This document shows, piece after piece, positions 16,923-24,438 of a stretch of 28,287 bases of DNA. This stretch comes from Cyanobacteria bacterium UBA11153 (GTDB lineage: Bacteria > Cyanobacteriota > Cyanobacteriia > Cyanobacteriales > Coleofasciculaceae). The notes beneath the pieces were generated by a model that worked only from the letters and a program-made list of their open reading frames with translations, did not search any database and was not told the origin of the DNA. The stretch covers positions 52,227-80,513 of the forward strand of contig DOIX01000117.1 in the NCBI GenBank assembly GCA_003511885.1. Direction: 5' to 3'. Made by a program: the position numbers and the translations under genes. Every line of letters begins with the position of its first letter. Positions within the stretch are counted from its first letter, which is position 1.

Positions 16923-17555
16923 ATGCCTTTAGAAATATTTCAAGTGCCTGGAATACTGCGGGAACAGTTAATGGAGTTTCAAGCTAGACAGCCTTCCTAT
17001 CCTCTCACTGAAATCGATCGAATAAAAGAAGAGTTACAAGGTTATCTCGGTGTTTATTTGCTTTACTATCGTGGAAATTTTTCTCTCTACTCAAGTATCA
17101 CTTATGCTAATCAAAACTCTTGTTGTCTGCCAATTTATGTGGGAAAAGCAGAAACTCCTGGTAAGCGTATTGGAAAAGGAACATTTACAGGAGGTTTAGT
17201 TGGTCGTTTAAAAGAACATAGAAATTCAATTCGCCAAGTTAACAATCTGGATATTGCTGATTTTAACTTTACAGTAGTTGCAATGGATGTAGATTTAGTT
17301 GCCTGGGGTGAAGCTGTACTCATCAGGCATTTCCAACCTGTTTGGTGTAGTATTATTTCCGGTTTTGGTATCCATCCTCCAGGTAAAGGAAGAGGAGGAC
17401 AAATGCGATCCATTTGGGATGAAATACATCGAGGAAGATCATTTGCAGAACAATTACCACCCAATCCCATTACTATCTCTAGCTTGCAACCACAGGTTAA
17501 TCGACATTGTGAGGAAATCTGTAGGTTACTAAAGTTACCATTAGAATTAAATTAG
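16923..17555 (+). CDS. Eco29kI-family GIY-YIG restriction endonuclease
   Basis: This 210-residue enzyme is close to the length of R.Eco29kI (about 214). GIY-YIG elements are visible: GVYLLYY (Y45) and IYVGKAETPGKRIG (Y72), then GLVGRLKEHRNSI with R95 and H99, and E130 in WGEAVLIRHFQPVW. A family-specific tail follows (SGFGIHPPGKGRGGQ, SIWDEIHRGRSFAE). These correspond to Y49, Y76, R104, H108 and E142 of Eco29kI. The last conserved residue, N154, is expected 12 residues after the Glu; here it is Cys142 (PVWC). This may lower or abolish activity, or be tolerated. Expected role: cut unmethylated foreign DNA, probably at CCGCGG. It is translationally close to the methyltransferase (12-bp gap), as in type II systems. 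No frameshift or stop is seen. Confidence 0.9.
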   Translation: MPLEIFQVPGILREQLMEFQARQPSYPLTEIDRIKEELQGYLGVYLLYYRGNFSLYSSITYANQNSCCLPIYVGKAETPGKRIGKGTFTGGLVGRLKEHRNSIRQVNNLDIADFNFTVVAMDVDLVAWGEAVLIRHFQPVWCSIISGFGIHPPGKGRGGQMRSIWDEIHRGRSFAEQLPPNPITISSLQPQVNRHCEEICRLLKLPLELN

Positions 17556-17580
17556 CAATCGAGGGGCAAAGAAAAGGCAA

Positions 17581-17598
17581 TTAGCCATTAGCCAATTA
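17581..17598. repeat. Short repeat TTAGCCA at the end of the adaptor gene
   Basis: ttagccattagccaatta, tandem TTAGCCA words, lies at the convergent junction between the restriction gene and the adaptor gene and overlaps the adaptor stop codon. It marks the right edge of the defence island. Confidence 0.6.
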
Positions 17599-19530
17599 AA
17601 ATTTATCAACTTCCTCAACAACTTCAGCTTTTTGAACTAAACTTGACTCATGATGATTATCAATATAAACCTCTCTTTCATAAACAAACCCATTATTCTC
17701 ACCATTCCCCACTGTAACTAACCTGGGACGACTGCGACGACCAGCCCAAAATGCTATAGTACCAACAGTTGCGATCGCAAAGCACGCCGCAGGCATCGCA
17801 ATTCCTCCTCCTGTGATAATTAACCAATTAGGGATTTGGGATTGAGGCTTTACGCTTTCAGTATGTTTATCTTCACTTTTATCTTTGCCGTTACCCTTTC
17901 TTAAGGATTCTGCATATAATTGTGGTGCGCGTTGAGTCACAATTATATCGTTTTCAAATAAACCTGTTTTAACTTCTACTAAATCCCCAGTACTTCTGCC
18001 TAAAGTAACTTCAACAGGTTGAAAAGCATTACCATTTTGGATATATACTATTTTTTTGCCATTTGCTTCTACTACGGCTTCATTAGGAATCGCTAAAATC
18101 GCCGTTGGTGTTCGATTGGTTAAAACTTCTAATTCCGCAAAAGTTCCTGGTTTTAATACCCCTTCTGAGTTATCTAATTCGGCCTTGACTGGAACAATTC
18201 GCGTTTCTCCTTCTACAACTGAACTAATAAAGGTAATCTCTCCTCTAAAGATTTGCTTGGGTAAGTTAGCTACCCTGACATTTACCCGTTGACCTTTTTC
18301 AATTTTACCTAAATCTTTTTCATAAATATTTGCTGTGGCATAAACTCGACTATCATTTTGAATAGTCATCAATTTACCACCCGCATCCTGAAAAGATTCA
18401 CCGAGAGTTACTTCTCTATCTGCTACTGTGCCAGAAATAGGAGCCGTTACTGTTACTAATCCTTTGGCATCAGCTTTTGTCCCTAATTGTTGCAAGCGAG
18501 TTTGATAATTAGTATTACTAAGTTTCAATCGAGATTTGCCTAAATCTACATCAGATTGAGCGCGTTTCACTTCGGCTTCGGCGGCTAAAACTTCCCGACG
18601 ACTTAAGGCTTTAGTCAGTTGGGCTTGGGCTGCGGCTACGTTACCTTCTGATTCTCGTAATTCTCGCAGGGGTAAATCTACTTCGGCGCGTCTGATTTCT
18701 GTTTCTGCTGCTAATACTTCGGGACGGTTTTCTGCTCTAGCTAATTGCGCTTTGGCTTCTTGCAAGTGGGCTTGAGATTCCAACATTTGCCGTTTGGGTA
18801 TAGCACCCTCTTCTGCTAATTCTTTATCTTTATTATATTGTTCTTGGGCAACGGCTAATTCAGTATTGGCTTGGGCTATTTCTGCTGCGGCGATGGCGAT
18901 TTGACGTTGATAGTTTTCTCTGGCTACTTTTAAGACTCCTTCCCCATCTACTAGAGCTTTATCTCGCTCGTATTGTGCTTTAGCTGCGGCTAATTGGGTT
19001 TGGGCTTCGGCTATTTCAGCATCGGCTATTTTCAGGATGCGATCGCGATTTTCTTTAGCTAACTTTAAATTCGCTTGTGCTTTCTGTAAATCTGCCGTCG
19101 CCTCTGCCTGTTTTTCCTGAGAATTAACCTGCAATTCCACTAATTCTGGTGCAGATAAAACTGCAAGAGGTTCGCCTACTTTGACAAAGCTACCAGGTTT
19201 TACTAATAACTCCACCACTTTACCAGGAATCGGTGCAGTAACCTCTACTTTTCTATTCGGTAAAATTTCAATTTTACCGATAGTTTTGATACCAATTTCT
19301 AGGCGTTGTCGAGTAACTTTTTCTACTTTAATTCCCAATCGTCTAACCGTTTCTCCATCTACTTTAATTCCCGCACTTGGGGGTGCAGATTCTTCATGTT
19401 TAAATTCATTCCCATGTCCAGCGTGTGCTAAAACAAGAGTAGGATTAGTTAGGAAAATTACAGTCAGAAGTGCCAGGGAAATTTGAGGTAGTTGGCCTAA
19501 TACTGGGGAATGATAAGTCTTGCTCTTCAT
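17596..19530 (-). CDS. RND efflux periplasmic adaptor (HlyD/CusB-type membrane fusion protein)
   Basis: This is a 644-residue adaptor. It has a signal sequence (ISLALLTVIFLTNPTLVLA), then HAGHGNEFKHEE, a His/Glu-rich segment common in metal adaptors and possibly metal-binding. The first lipoyl half is IGKIEILPNRKVEVTAPIPGKVVELLVKPGSFVKVGEPLAVL. A very long alanine-, glutamate- and glutamine-rich coiled coil follows (about 130-330). The second lipoyl half is VTVTAPISGTVADREVTLGE, followed by beta-barrel and membrane-proximal domains. Unusually it ends in an extra transmembrane helix (about 580-605, IPNWLIITGGGIA...) and a basic/acidic tail. It would bridge the CusA/CzcA-like pump at 7739-10813 to an outer-membrane channel. 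AAGGA seven bases before the ATG supports the start. A candidate RppA box lies 113 bp upstream. The pump gene is separated from it by about 6.8 kb of defence genes. Confidence 0.9.
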   Translation of the reverse strand: MKSKTYHSPVLGQLPQISLALLTVIFLTNPTLVLAHAGHGNEFKHEESAPPSAGIKVDGETVRRLGIKVEKVTRQRLEIGIKTIGKIEILPNRKVEVTAPIPGKVVELLVKPGSFVKVGEPLAVLSAPELVELQVNSQEKQAEATADLQKAQANLKLAKENRDRILKIADAEIAEAQTQLAAAKAQYERDKALVDGEGVLKVARENYQRQIAIAAAEIAQANTELAVAQEQYNKDKELAEEGAIPKRQMLESQAHLQEAKAQLARAENRPEVLAAETEIRRAEVDLPLRELRESEGNVAAAQAQLTKALSRREVLAAEAEVKRAQSDVDLGKSRLKLSNTNYQTRLQQLGTKADAKGLVTVTAPISGTVADREVTLGESFQDAGGKLMTIQNDSRVYATANIYEKDLGKIEKGQRVNVRVANLPKQIFRGEITFISSVVEGETRIVPVKAELDNSEGVLKPGTFAELEVLTNRTPTAILAIPNEAVVEANGKKIVYIQNGNAFQPVEVTLGRSTGDLVEVKTGLFENDIIVTQRAPQLYAESLRKGNGKDKSEDKHTESVKPQSQIPNWLIITGGGIAMPAACFAIATVGTIAFWAGRRSRPRLVTVGNGENNGFVYEREVYIDNHHESSLVQKAEVVEEVDKF

Positions 19531-19643
19531 GGAAATGTCCTTGAGGGGAGCAGCTAGGGTTTAAAATTGGCGCTATTAATGGCTATCAAGTCAGCTATCA
19601 ACGCAATAATACTGCTCTCTTTGATTCATTGTTTCATAGAGAA

Positions 19644-19661
19644 ATGAAATTGGGATGAAAT
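19644..19661 (-). promoter_or_regulatory. Candidate RppA box upstream of the adaptor gene
   Basis: Read on the minus strand it is ATTTCAT-CCCA-ATTTCAT, period 11, 113 bases before the adaptor ATG. It shares both heptamers and the fourth spacer base (A) with the other two boxes. Confidence 0.62.
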
Positions 19662-19711
19662 TGCTAATAGCTAATTGTTAATTGCCAATGAATAATGACT
19701 AATTGCTAAAC
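19661..19711. repeat. Degenerate short repeats (TAATTGC type)
   Basis: Repeated words attgctaa, taattgtt, aattgcc and taattgct lie between the PPK2 gene end and the adaptor promoter. This is STRR-like spacer with no frame of note. Confidence 0.5.
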
Positions 19712-19740
19712 CCCATTCCCTACTCCCTATTACTCATCAT

Positions 19741-20619
19741 TCAATAAACATCCGGAACAAAATTCTGAGTAGATATAGGTGGACGCACATAATCCATTTC
19801 TTTCTGCCGTGGTGGTAATTTAATGGGTTTTGGCGTTAAATCTTCATACTCAATCATGCTCAATAAGTGATCGATACAATTAAGACGGGCGCGTTTTTTA
19901 TCATCCGCTTCTACCACATACCAAGGAGATTCTTTCGTATCTGTAGCGGCTAACATTTCATCCTTAGCTTTAGAATACTCAACCCAACGAGTACGAGATT
20001 CTAAATCCATTGGACTCAGTTTCCAACGCTTAGTTGGATCTTCAATCCGCTGTTGAAATCGTCTTTCTTGTTCCGTATCGCTAACAGAAAACCAATACTT
20101 AATTAAGATAATTCCGGATCTTTGCAGCATAGATTCAAATTCCGGACACGATCGCAAAAATTCTACATACTCTGGATAGGTGCAAAATCCCATCACTTTT
20201 TCCACACCTGCACGATTATACCAACTTCGGTCAAATAGTACCATCTCCCCAGCCGCTGGTAAATGGGCTACATAGCGTTGAAAATACCATTGGGTTTTTT
20301 CTCTTTCCGTCGGCGTAGCTAAGGCAACAACTCGACAAACTCGTGGATTTAAGCATTCAGTAATCCGCTTAATTGCGCCACCTTTTCCGGCGGCATCTCT
20401 CCCTTCAAAAATAACGACAACTTTTAAGCCTTTGTGTTTAATCCATTCCTGTAATTTTACCAATTCAACCTGAAGCCTAACTAATTCTTTTTCATATACT
20501 TTTTTATTCAGTTTTTGACGATTATTTAGCTCTTTTTCTTCAAGATTGTCTTGTTCTTTTTCCAGGCTTGTGATATTGGGGGAAGATTTAGTTTTTTCGC
20601 GATCGTGTTTTTTTGGCAT
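19741..20619 (-). CDS. ppk2: Polyphosphate kinase 2 (PPK2 family)
   Basis: This 292-residue protein is the normal length for a single-domain PPK2. Walker A is FEGRDAAGKGGAIKR (71-85). The lid and Walker B region is MVLFDRSWYNRAGVEKVMGF (126-145). Further family signatures are WYFQRYVAHLPAAGE, IILIKYWFSVSDTEQ(E)RRF and the C-terminal WYVVEADDKKRARLN. The N-terminal 60 residues are charged and helical. The family transfers phosphate between polyphosphate and nucleoside diphosphates (GDP or ADP) in the cytoplasm; it usually favours NTP synthesis from polyphosphate. It lies 74 bp downstream of a cheW gene on the same strand with a long hairpin between, so read-through is doubtful. The start is the only ATG near the conserved region. 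The subclass cannot be assigned firmly. Confidence 0.93.
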   Translation of the reverse strand: MPKKHDREKTKSSPNITSLEKEQDNLEEKELNNRQKLNKKVYEKELVRLQVELVKLQEWIKHKGLKVVVIFEGRDAAGKGGAIKRITECLNPRVCRVVALATPTEREKTQWYFQRYVAHLPAAGEMVLFDRSWYNRAGVEKVMGFCTYPEYVEFLRSCPEFESMLQRSGIILIKYWFSVSDTEQERRFQQRIEDPTKRWKLSPMDLESRTRWVEYSKAKDEMLAATDTKESPWYVVEADDKKRARLNCIDHLLSMIEYEDLTPKPIKLPPRQKEMDYVRPPISTQNFVPDVY

Positions 20620-20634
20620 TATAAGTAACCTAAC

Positions 20635-20678
20635 AGTAAAATATTTGTGGGATATTTATACCCCACAAATATTTTACT
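20635..20678 (-). terminator. Hairpin between cheW and ppk2
   Basis: Perfect 17-bp arms (agtaaaatatttgtggg, 20635-20651, and its complement at 20662-20678) enclose a 10-nt loop. It starts 16 bp after the cheW stop and ends 16 bp before the ppk2 start on the minus strand. No T-run is present. It may attenuate read-through or be an operator for ppk2. Confidence 0.5.
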
Positions 20679-20693
20679 ACAATAACTCCAAGA

Positions 20694-21158
20694 TTATCTA
20701 GCCTTCTCTGTTTGTAATTTCGGTAAGATTAAATCTACATCTAACAAAAATACAGTTAGGGATTTTTCCCCTTGAGTAATTACTGCAACATGACGGGCAA
20801 TTTCCAGTGTATCAGCCTGACGATAGGATTCTGGAATAACTCGAATTGTAGATAAGGGTACGTCCATTAAAATAGGTGCTTCGCCTACGGGGATGCCGTA
20901 TAGTTCACCTGTGGTATTTTGGAGGATGACAAGATAGCCCTTAGTTTCTGCTTCGTCGATTGAGCTGGCTTGGAAAAATCGCCTGTGCAAGTCGATTACG
21001 GTAATTTCGCGATCGCTAATATGAGCAATTCCGACTTGATTTGTGCCACTGCCATAAATAGTGGTGCGATTTAAGATTTTGTATACTCTCTCAATCGGCA
21101 AAGAAAAATTGAGTTTGCCGATGGTAAATAGAATTATTTTAATGAGTTTTTGTGTCAT
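20694..21158 (-). CDS. CheW-like adaptor protein
   Basis: This 154-residue protein is a single CheW domain: the opening strand KIILFTIGKLNFSLPIERVYKIL, the middle QVGIAHISDREITVIDLHRRFF, VILQNTTGELYGIPVGEAPILMDVPL, and the closing HVAVITQGEKSLTVFLLDVDLIL. CheW couples receptors to a CheA kinase in the cytoplasm. It follows the hybrid CheA gene on the same strand after 137 bp of repeat-rich spacer and is the second CheW of the locus, the other being at 24649-25209. It may serve a different receptor or act in array geometry. No receptor gene is in the window. No Shine-Dalgarno sequence precedes the ATG. Confidence 0.85.
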   Translation of the reverse strand: MTQKLIKIILFTIGKLNFSLPIERVYKILNRTTIYGSGTNQVGIAHISDREITVIDLHRRFFQASSIDEAETKGYLVILQNTTGELYGIPVGEAPILMDVPLSTIRVIPESYRQADTLEIARHVAVITQGEKSLTVFLLDVDLILPKLQTEKAR

Positions 21159-21188
21159 TTTGTTTCGATTGGCGTATTATTTTTTTTT

Positions 21189-21305
21189 AACGCAGAGGTT
21201 CCCAGAGGTTTCCACAGAGGTACGCAGAGGTAAAAATAGGGAATGGGGAATAGGGAATGACAAACAACTAACAACAAATAACCAATAACCAATAACTAAC
21301 AACTA
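21189..21305. repeat. Cluster of short tandem repeats between cheA and cheW
   Basis: The first block (21189-21232) has four copies of (c)agagg spaced about 10 bp (cgcagaggt, cccagaggt, cacagaggt, cgcagaggt). The second block has gggaatggggaataggga and then aataaccaataaccaataac. These are classical cyanobacterial intergenic STRRs, and the last one runs into the cheA stop codon region. Confidence 0.75.
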
Positions 21306-24300
21306 CTAATTATCTCCTTAATTGCTGTTAAAAATTCTTGCTCTAGGTAAGGTTTGGTGAAGTATGAGGTAGCACCAAGCTGCATGGCTAGGATGCGATG
21401 TTTGTTGCTGCTGCGAGAAGTAAGCATAATGATGGGAATTTTAGCTAGTTGAGGATCGGCTCGACGTTGGCTGAGAAATTCAAATCCGTTCATATTGGGC
21501 ATTTCTATGTCGCAAATCACAAGATTTACCGATGATGTTTGCTGCAATCTTTCGAGCGCTTCTCGTCCATCTTTGGCTTGCAAAACTCTAAATCCGGCTC
21601 TTTCTAAAGTGAGTGCTAAGGTTTGGCGTAGGGCAACAGAATCATCAACAATGAGAATGGTTGACGATGGAGCTGTTTTCCGGGTAGCTGATGTACCGAA
21701 TAAGCCTAATTCAAGAGCGGATTCTGGTACTAATTCAGGATTAATTTGGTTGACTGTTGCCATCTGAGTGCGATCGAATTCCAGCAACGCTATCGCATCA
21801 ATTACGGGAATTACACTACCATCTCCTAATATGGTACAACCGTAGGCATAATTAGGGGGTGAGATTGCGTTACTAAATGGTTTAATTACTAATTCTTGCT
21901 CTGTAACTAAACGATCTATTTCCAGAGCAAAAGCTTGCCGATCCTGCTTGAAAATTAACATAGGTAGTGCCCAATTTTCTGGAGAGGGTACGGCTACCAA
22001 TGCTTTACTAGGAAAAGTATCTGGCAAGGGACAGGTATACTTTAACAAGTCAGCCATTCTATAAGTAGGAAGGAGTTGTTCTTGCCAGTGCAAAAACCGC
22101 TGATTTCCCGATTGTTTTAGCTGATTTGCTTTAGGAATGATTATTTCTTCAATACTGTCAGATGGCAAGGCTAAAGCTGTTGTGCCAATAAAACAGACGA
22201 GTAATTTAGCAATTGTTAGGGTTAAGGGCAGGCGCAAGGTAAACGTAGTGCCGATTCCAGGTGCCGAGGTGACAGAGAGATTTCCTTTTAGCGATCGCAA
22301 TTGTCGTCGTACTACATCCAATCCAACGCCTCTTCCAGATATGGCGCTAACTTGATTTGCTGTAGAAAATCCTGGCTCAAAAATTAATTCCCACAACCGA
22401 TTGTTAGATATAGTTACTAATTCTTCTGCTGATATTAATCCTAATTCTCTGGCTCGATAGCCGATTTTTTCTGTATTGAGTCCTTGTCCATCATCCCGAA
22501 TTTCAATAATAGTTTGGCTCCCTTTATGATAAGTTTTAATTTCAATTTGACCTACTTCTTGTTTACCTATTTTTCGGCGGATTTCTGGAGATTCAATCCC
22601 GTGATCGAAGGCATTTCTGAGTAAGTGAAGTAAAGGATCGTAAAGTTTTTCTAAAACAGCTTTATCAACCAATACTCCTGTCCCAGTTAGTTTCAAATTA
22701 ACTGGTTTGTTGTAGTTAGTAGACAACTCTCTTAATACTCTAGGAAAACGGTTTACCACTTCTCCAATTGGCAACATCCGTGCCCACATTAATTCATCTC
22801 GCAGGTAGGCTAGTCTTTGTCGCTGTTGTTCCAGACTTTGATCTGATTTCTTGGCGAAAATAGCAATATCATCAACCGATTCTTCAAGCTGGATGATTTC
22901 TTCAAGAATCCCTTGGAGGCGGGAGTGTAATACTCCATAGCGATCCATTTCTAGGGAGTCAAAATGGGAATTTTCAGTTGTTCGTTGTCCGTTATCAATT
23001 GTTTTTGTCACTGATAACGGCAGATTGAACCCGGATCCAGAATGGGATGCGATCGATCCTAGACTGGAAGCATTAACTAGCATTTGATCTGATACTTCCT
23101 GTAAGAGAGTCACTAGGGAACCAAATCGTGCAAATCGATTCAATAAGTCTCTAACTGCTCCCTGTAATTGTTGATGTTGTAGAGAGAGACTGTTGCGGTT
23201 AATTGCCAATTCACCCACTAAATTATTCATCCTTTCCAGTCTCTCTATGTCAACCCGCACGGAAAGGTTATGTGTGGGGGATGTTGTTTCTGGAAAAGTC
23301 AGAGCAGTGCTGGGATTCACTTCAGCGCGACTTAACTCAAGTTTTGCCTGTGTTGGCACTAATTTTTCTACCTTTGAGCTACTAGCCAAATCTAACTGAG
23401 ATGTCAGCGAAGTAATCTCCTCAATCGGTGGTAGGCTATCAAAAATATCCTCAATGGATTGCAGAGCGGATTCTAGATTTTCTGGACGCTCTGTAATTGG
23501 TAATAATTCTCTTTCAACAGTGGCAGGTTCAAAACTCGTAGGTGTGCTGCAAAAAATATCTTCTAATGAGGGGACTTCTCTAGCTAGTATTTCTCTTGCC
23601 GATGTCGCCTCAGCAATCACTTCGGCATCGAGAATTTCTTCTTGCTCGAAAATTGGGAGTGAGGGAGAATAAATTTCATTGTTTGTGACATTTGATTCTT
23701 CATGAAAGTCTAGATTAGGAGGATTGCTAAATATATTCTCCAGAGAAAAGAGGGCATTTTCTGCTTCTTTGGTTAGCAATTCATGCGGTGGATTAATAGA
23801 AGTCGTGAAATTAGCTATTTCCCCACTCCCTATCTCCCCCTCAGCTAAGATAACCAAAGCCTCACAAGGACTACCTCCCGTAGTATAATCTCCTGTAAGT
23901 ACCGCCTCTCTACTTGCTTGAAAATCACTCAATGCTAGTTCCATAATTTGAATCGCCAAATCGGGATTAGCTTCTAATGCAGCTAAAGCTTTGGTAGCAA
24001 TTGCACTAAATCCCGATAAGTTTAACAATTCACCAAACCCAGCAAATACCTCCGCTTGGGCCCTTAATTCTCCTGCTACTTCATAGTTTTCTGGATTAGC
24101 TAAAACTCCTGAAAGGCGCTCCAATCCTTCAGCTACATCAACTTCAAAAATAGATAATGTCATATTCACTCCCAATTCTGCCGAAGTGGGAATATAACTG
24201 TCAGTTTCAGTTAGAGCATCTCCCAGTCTTTCCTCAATCTTATTCAATATGGGATCCGCTATAGCTAACGCTTGTTCTCTGTCAAAAAAACCTGTTGTAA

Positions 24301-24346
24301 TCTGCAATTTTAGTGGGACAGACAGACAGTCAAATGCTTTGAGCAA
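21296..24346 (-). CDS. CheA-type hybrid histidine kinase, N-terminally truncated HPt
   Basis: The frame of 1016 residues begins only at a TTG. Without a start it extends upstream to 24484 and there encodes KGGSASVELDVISSIAHRLE, the second half of an HPt (P1) domain. The phosphoacceptor-bearing helix (normally AHTIKGG-like) is replaced by NYFKGG, so the histidine is gone. The rest is intact: an acidic linker (180-360), dimerisation domain (about 362-425), HATPase with N578 (HLLRNAFDHGIE), IRDDGQG and GRGVGLDVVR (671-680), a CheW-like domain (about 705-860), and a C-terminal REC domain with D901/D902, D946 and K998. It should be a cytoplasmic kinase for CheW-coupled receptors but cannot phosphorylate its own P1. 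It lies in a run of chemotaxis genes on one strand. A repeat-derived peptide (DNGQRTTEN) interrupts the dimerisation region. It may be decaying, or may use a separate HPt. Confidence 0.8.
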   Translation of the reverse strand: MLKAFDCLSVPLKLQITTGFFDREQALAIADPILNKIEERLGDALTETDSYIPTSAELGVNMTLSIFEVDVAEGLERLSGVLANPENYEVAGELRAQAEVFAGFGELLNLSGFSAIATKALAALEANPDLAIQIMELALSDFQASREAVLTGDYTTGGSPCEALVILAEGEIGSGEIANFTTSINPPHELLTKEAENALFSLENIFSNPPNLDFHEESNVTNNEIYSPSLPIFEQEEILDAEVIAEATSAREILAREVPSLEDIFCSTPTSFEPATVERELLPITERPENLESALQSIEDIFDSLPPIEEITSLTSQLDLASSSKVEKLVPTQAKLELSRAEVNPSTALTFPETTSPTHNLSVRVDIERLERMNNLVGELAINRNSLSLQHQQLQGAVRDLLNRFARFGSLVTLLQEVSDQMLVNASSLGSIASHSGSGFNLPLSVTKTIDNGQRTTENSHFDSLEMDRYGVLHSRLQGILEEIIQLEESVDDIAIFAKKSDQSLEQQRQRLAYLRDELMWARMLPIGEVVNRFPRVLRELSTNYNKPVNLKLTGTGVLVDKAVLEKLYDPLLHLLRNAFDHGIESPEIRRKIGKQEVGQIEIKTYHKGSQTIIEIRDDGQGLNTEKIGYRARELGLISAEELVTISNNRLWELIFEPGFSTANQVSAISGRGVGLDVVRRQLRSLKGNLSVTSAPGIGTTFTLRLPLTLTIAKLLVCFIGTTALALPSDSIEEIIIPKANQLKQSGNQRFLHWQEQLLPTYRMADLLKYTCPLPDTFPSKALVAVPSPENWALPMLIFKQDRQAFALEIDRLVTEQELVIKPFSNAISPPNYAYGCTILGDGSVIPVIDAIALLEFDRTQMATVNQINPELVPESALELGLFGTSATRKTAPSSTILIVDDSVALRQTLALTLERAGFRVLQAKDGREALERLQQTSSVNLVICDIEMPNMNGFEFLSQRRADPQLAKIPIIMLTSRSSNKHRILAMQLGATSYFTKPYLEQEFLTAIKEIISSC
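22975..23001. repeat. STRR insertion inside the cheA coding region
   Basis: On the minus strand it reads as AAC-rich heptamers (gataacg, gacaacg, aacaact) that encode IDNGQRTTEN in frame between two parts of the kinase dimerisation region. Such peptides are the usual translation of this intergenic repeat. Confidence 0.6.
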
Positions 24347-24438
24347 TTGGTTCTCTAAGTCAATGTCAATCTCTAAAGTTTCGCTATATAGTGCAGTAAA
24401 AATCGTTTCTAACCGATGAGCGATAGACGAGATTACGT

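Noticed and set aside
15711..17555. A C-protein (controller) gene for the restriction system
   Set aside because: No small helix-turn-helix frame is present in the divergent spacer or between the two genes.
10864..17598. Terminal repeats or target duplication proving the cassette is a transposon
   Set aside because: No matching sequence was found at both edges; the hairpin on the left has no counterpart on the right.
23193..23672. Plus-strand frames of 60-72 codons opposite cheA
   Set aside because: They are antisense to a strongly coding region, with no start context or recognisable motif.
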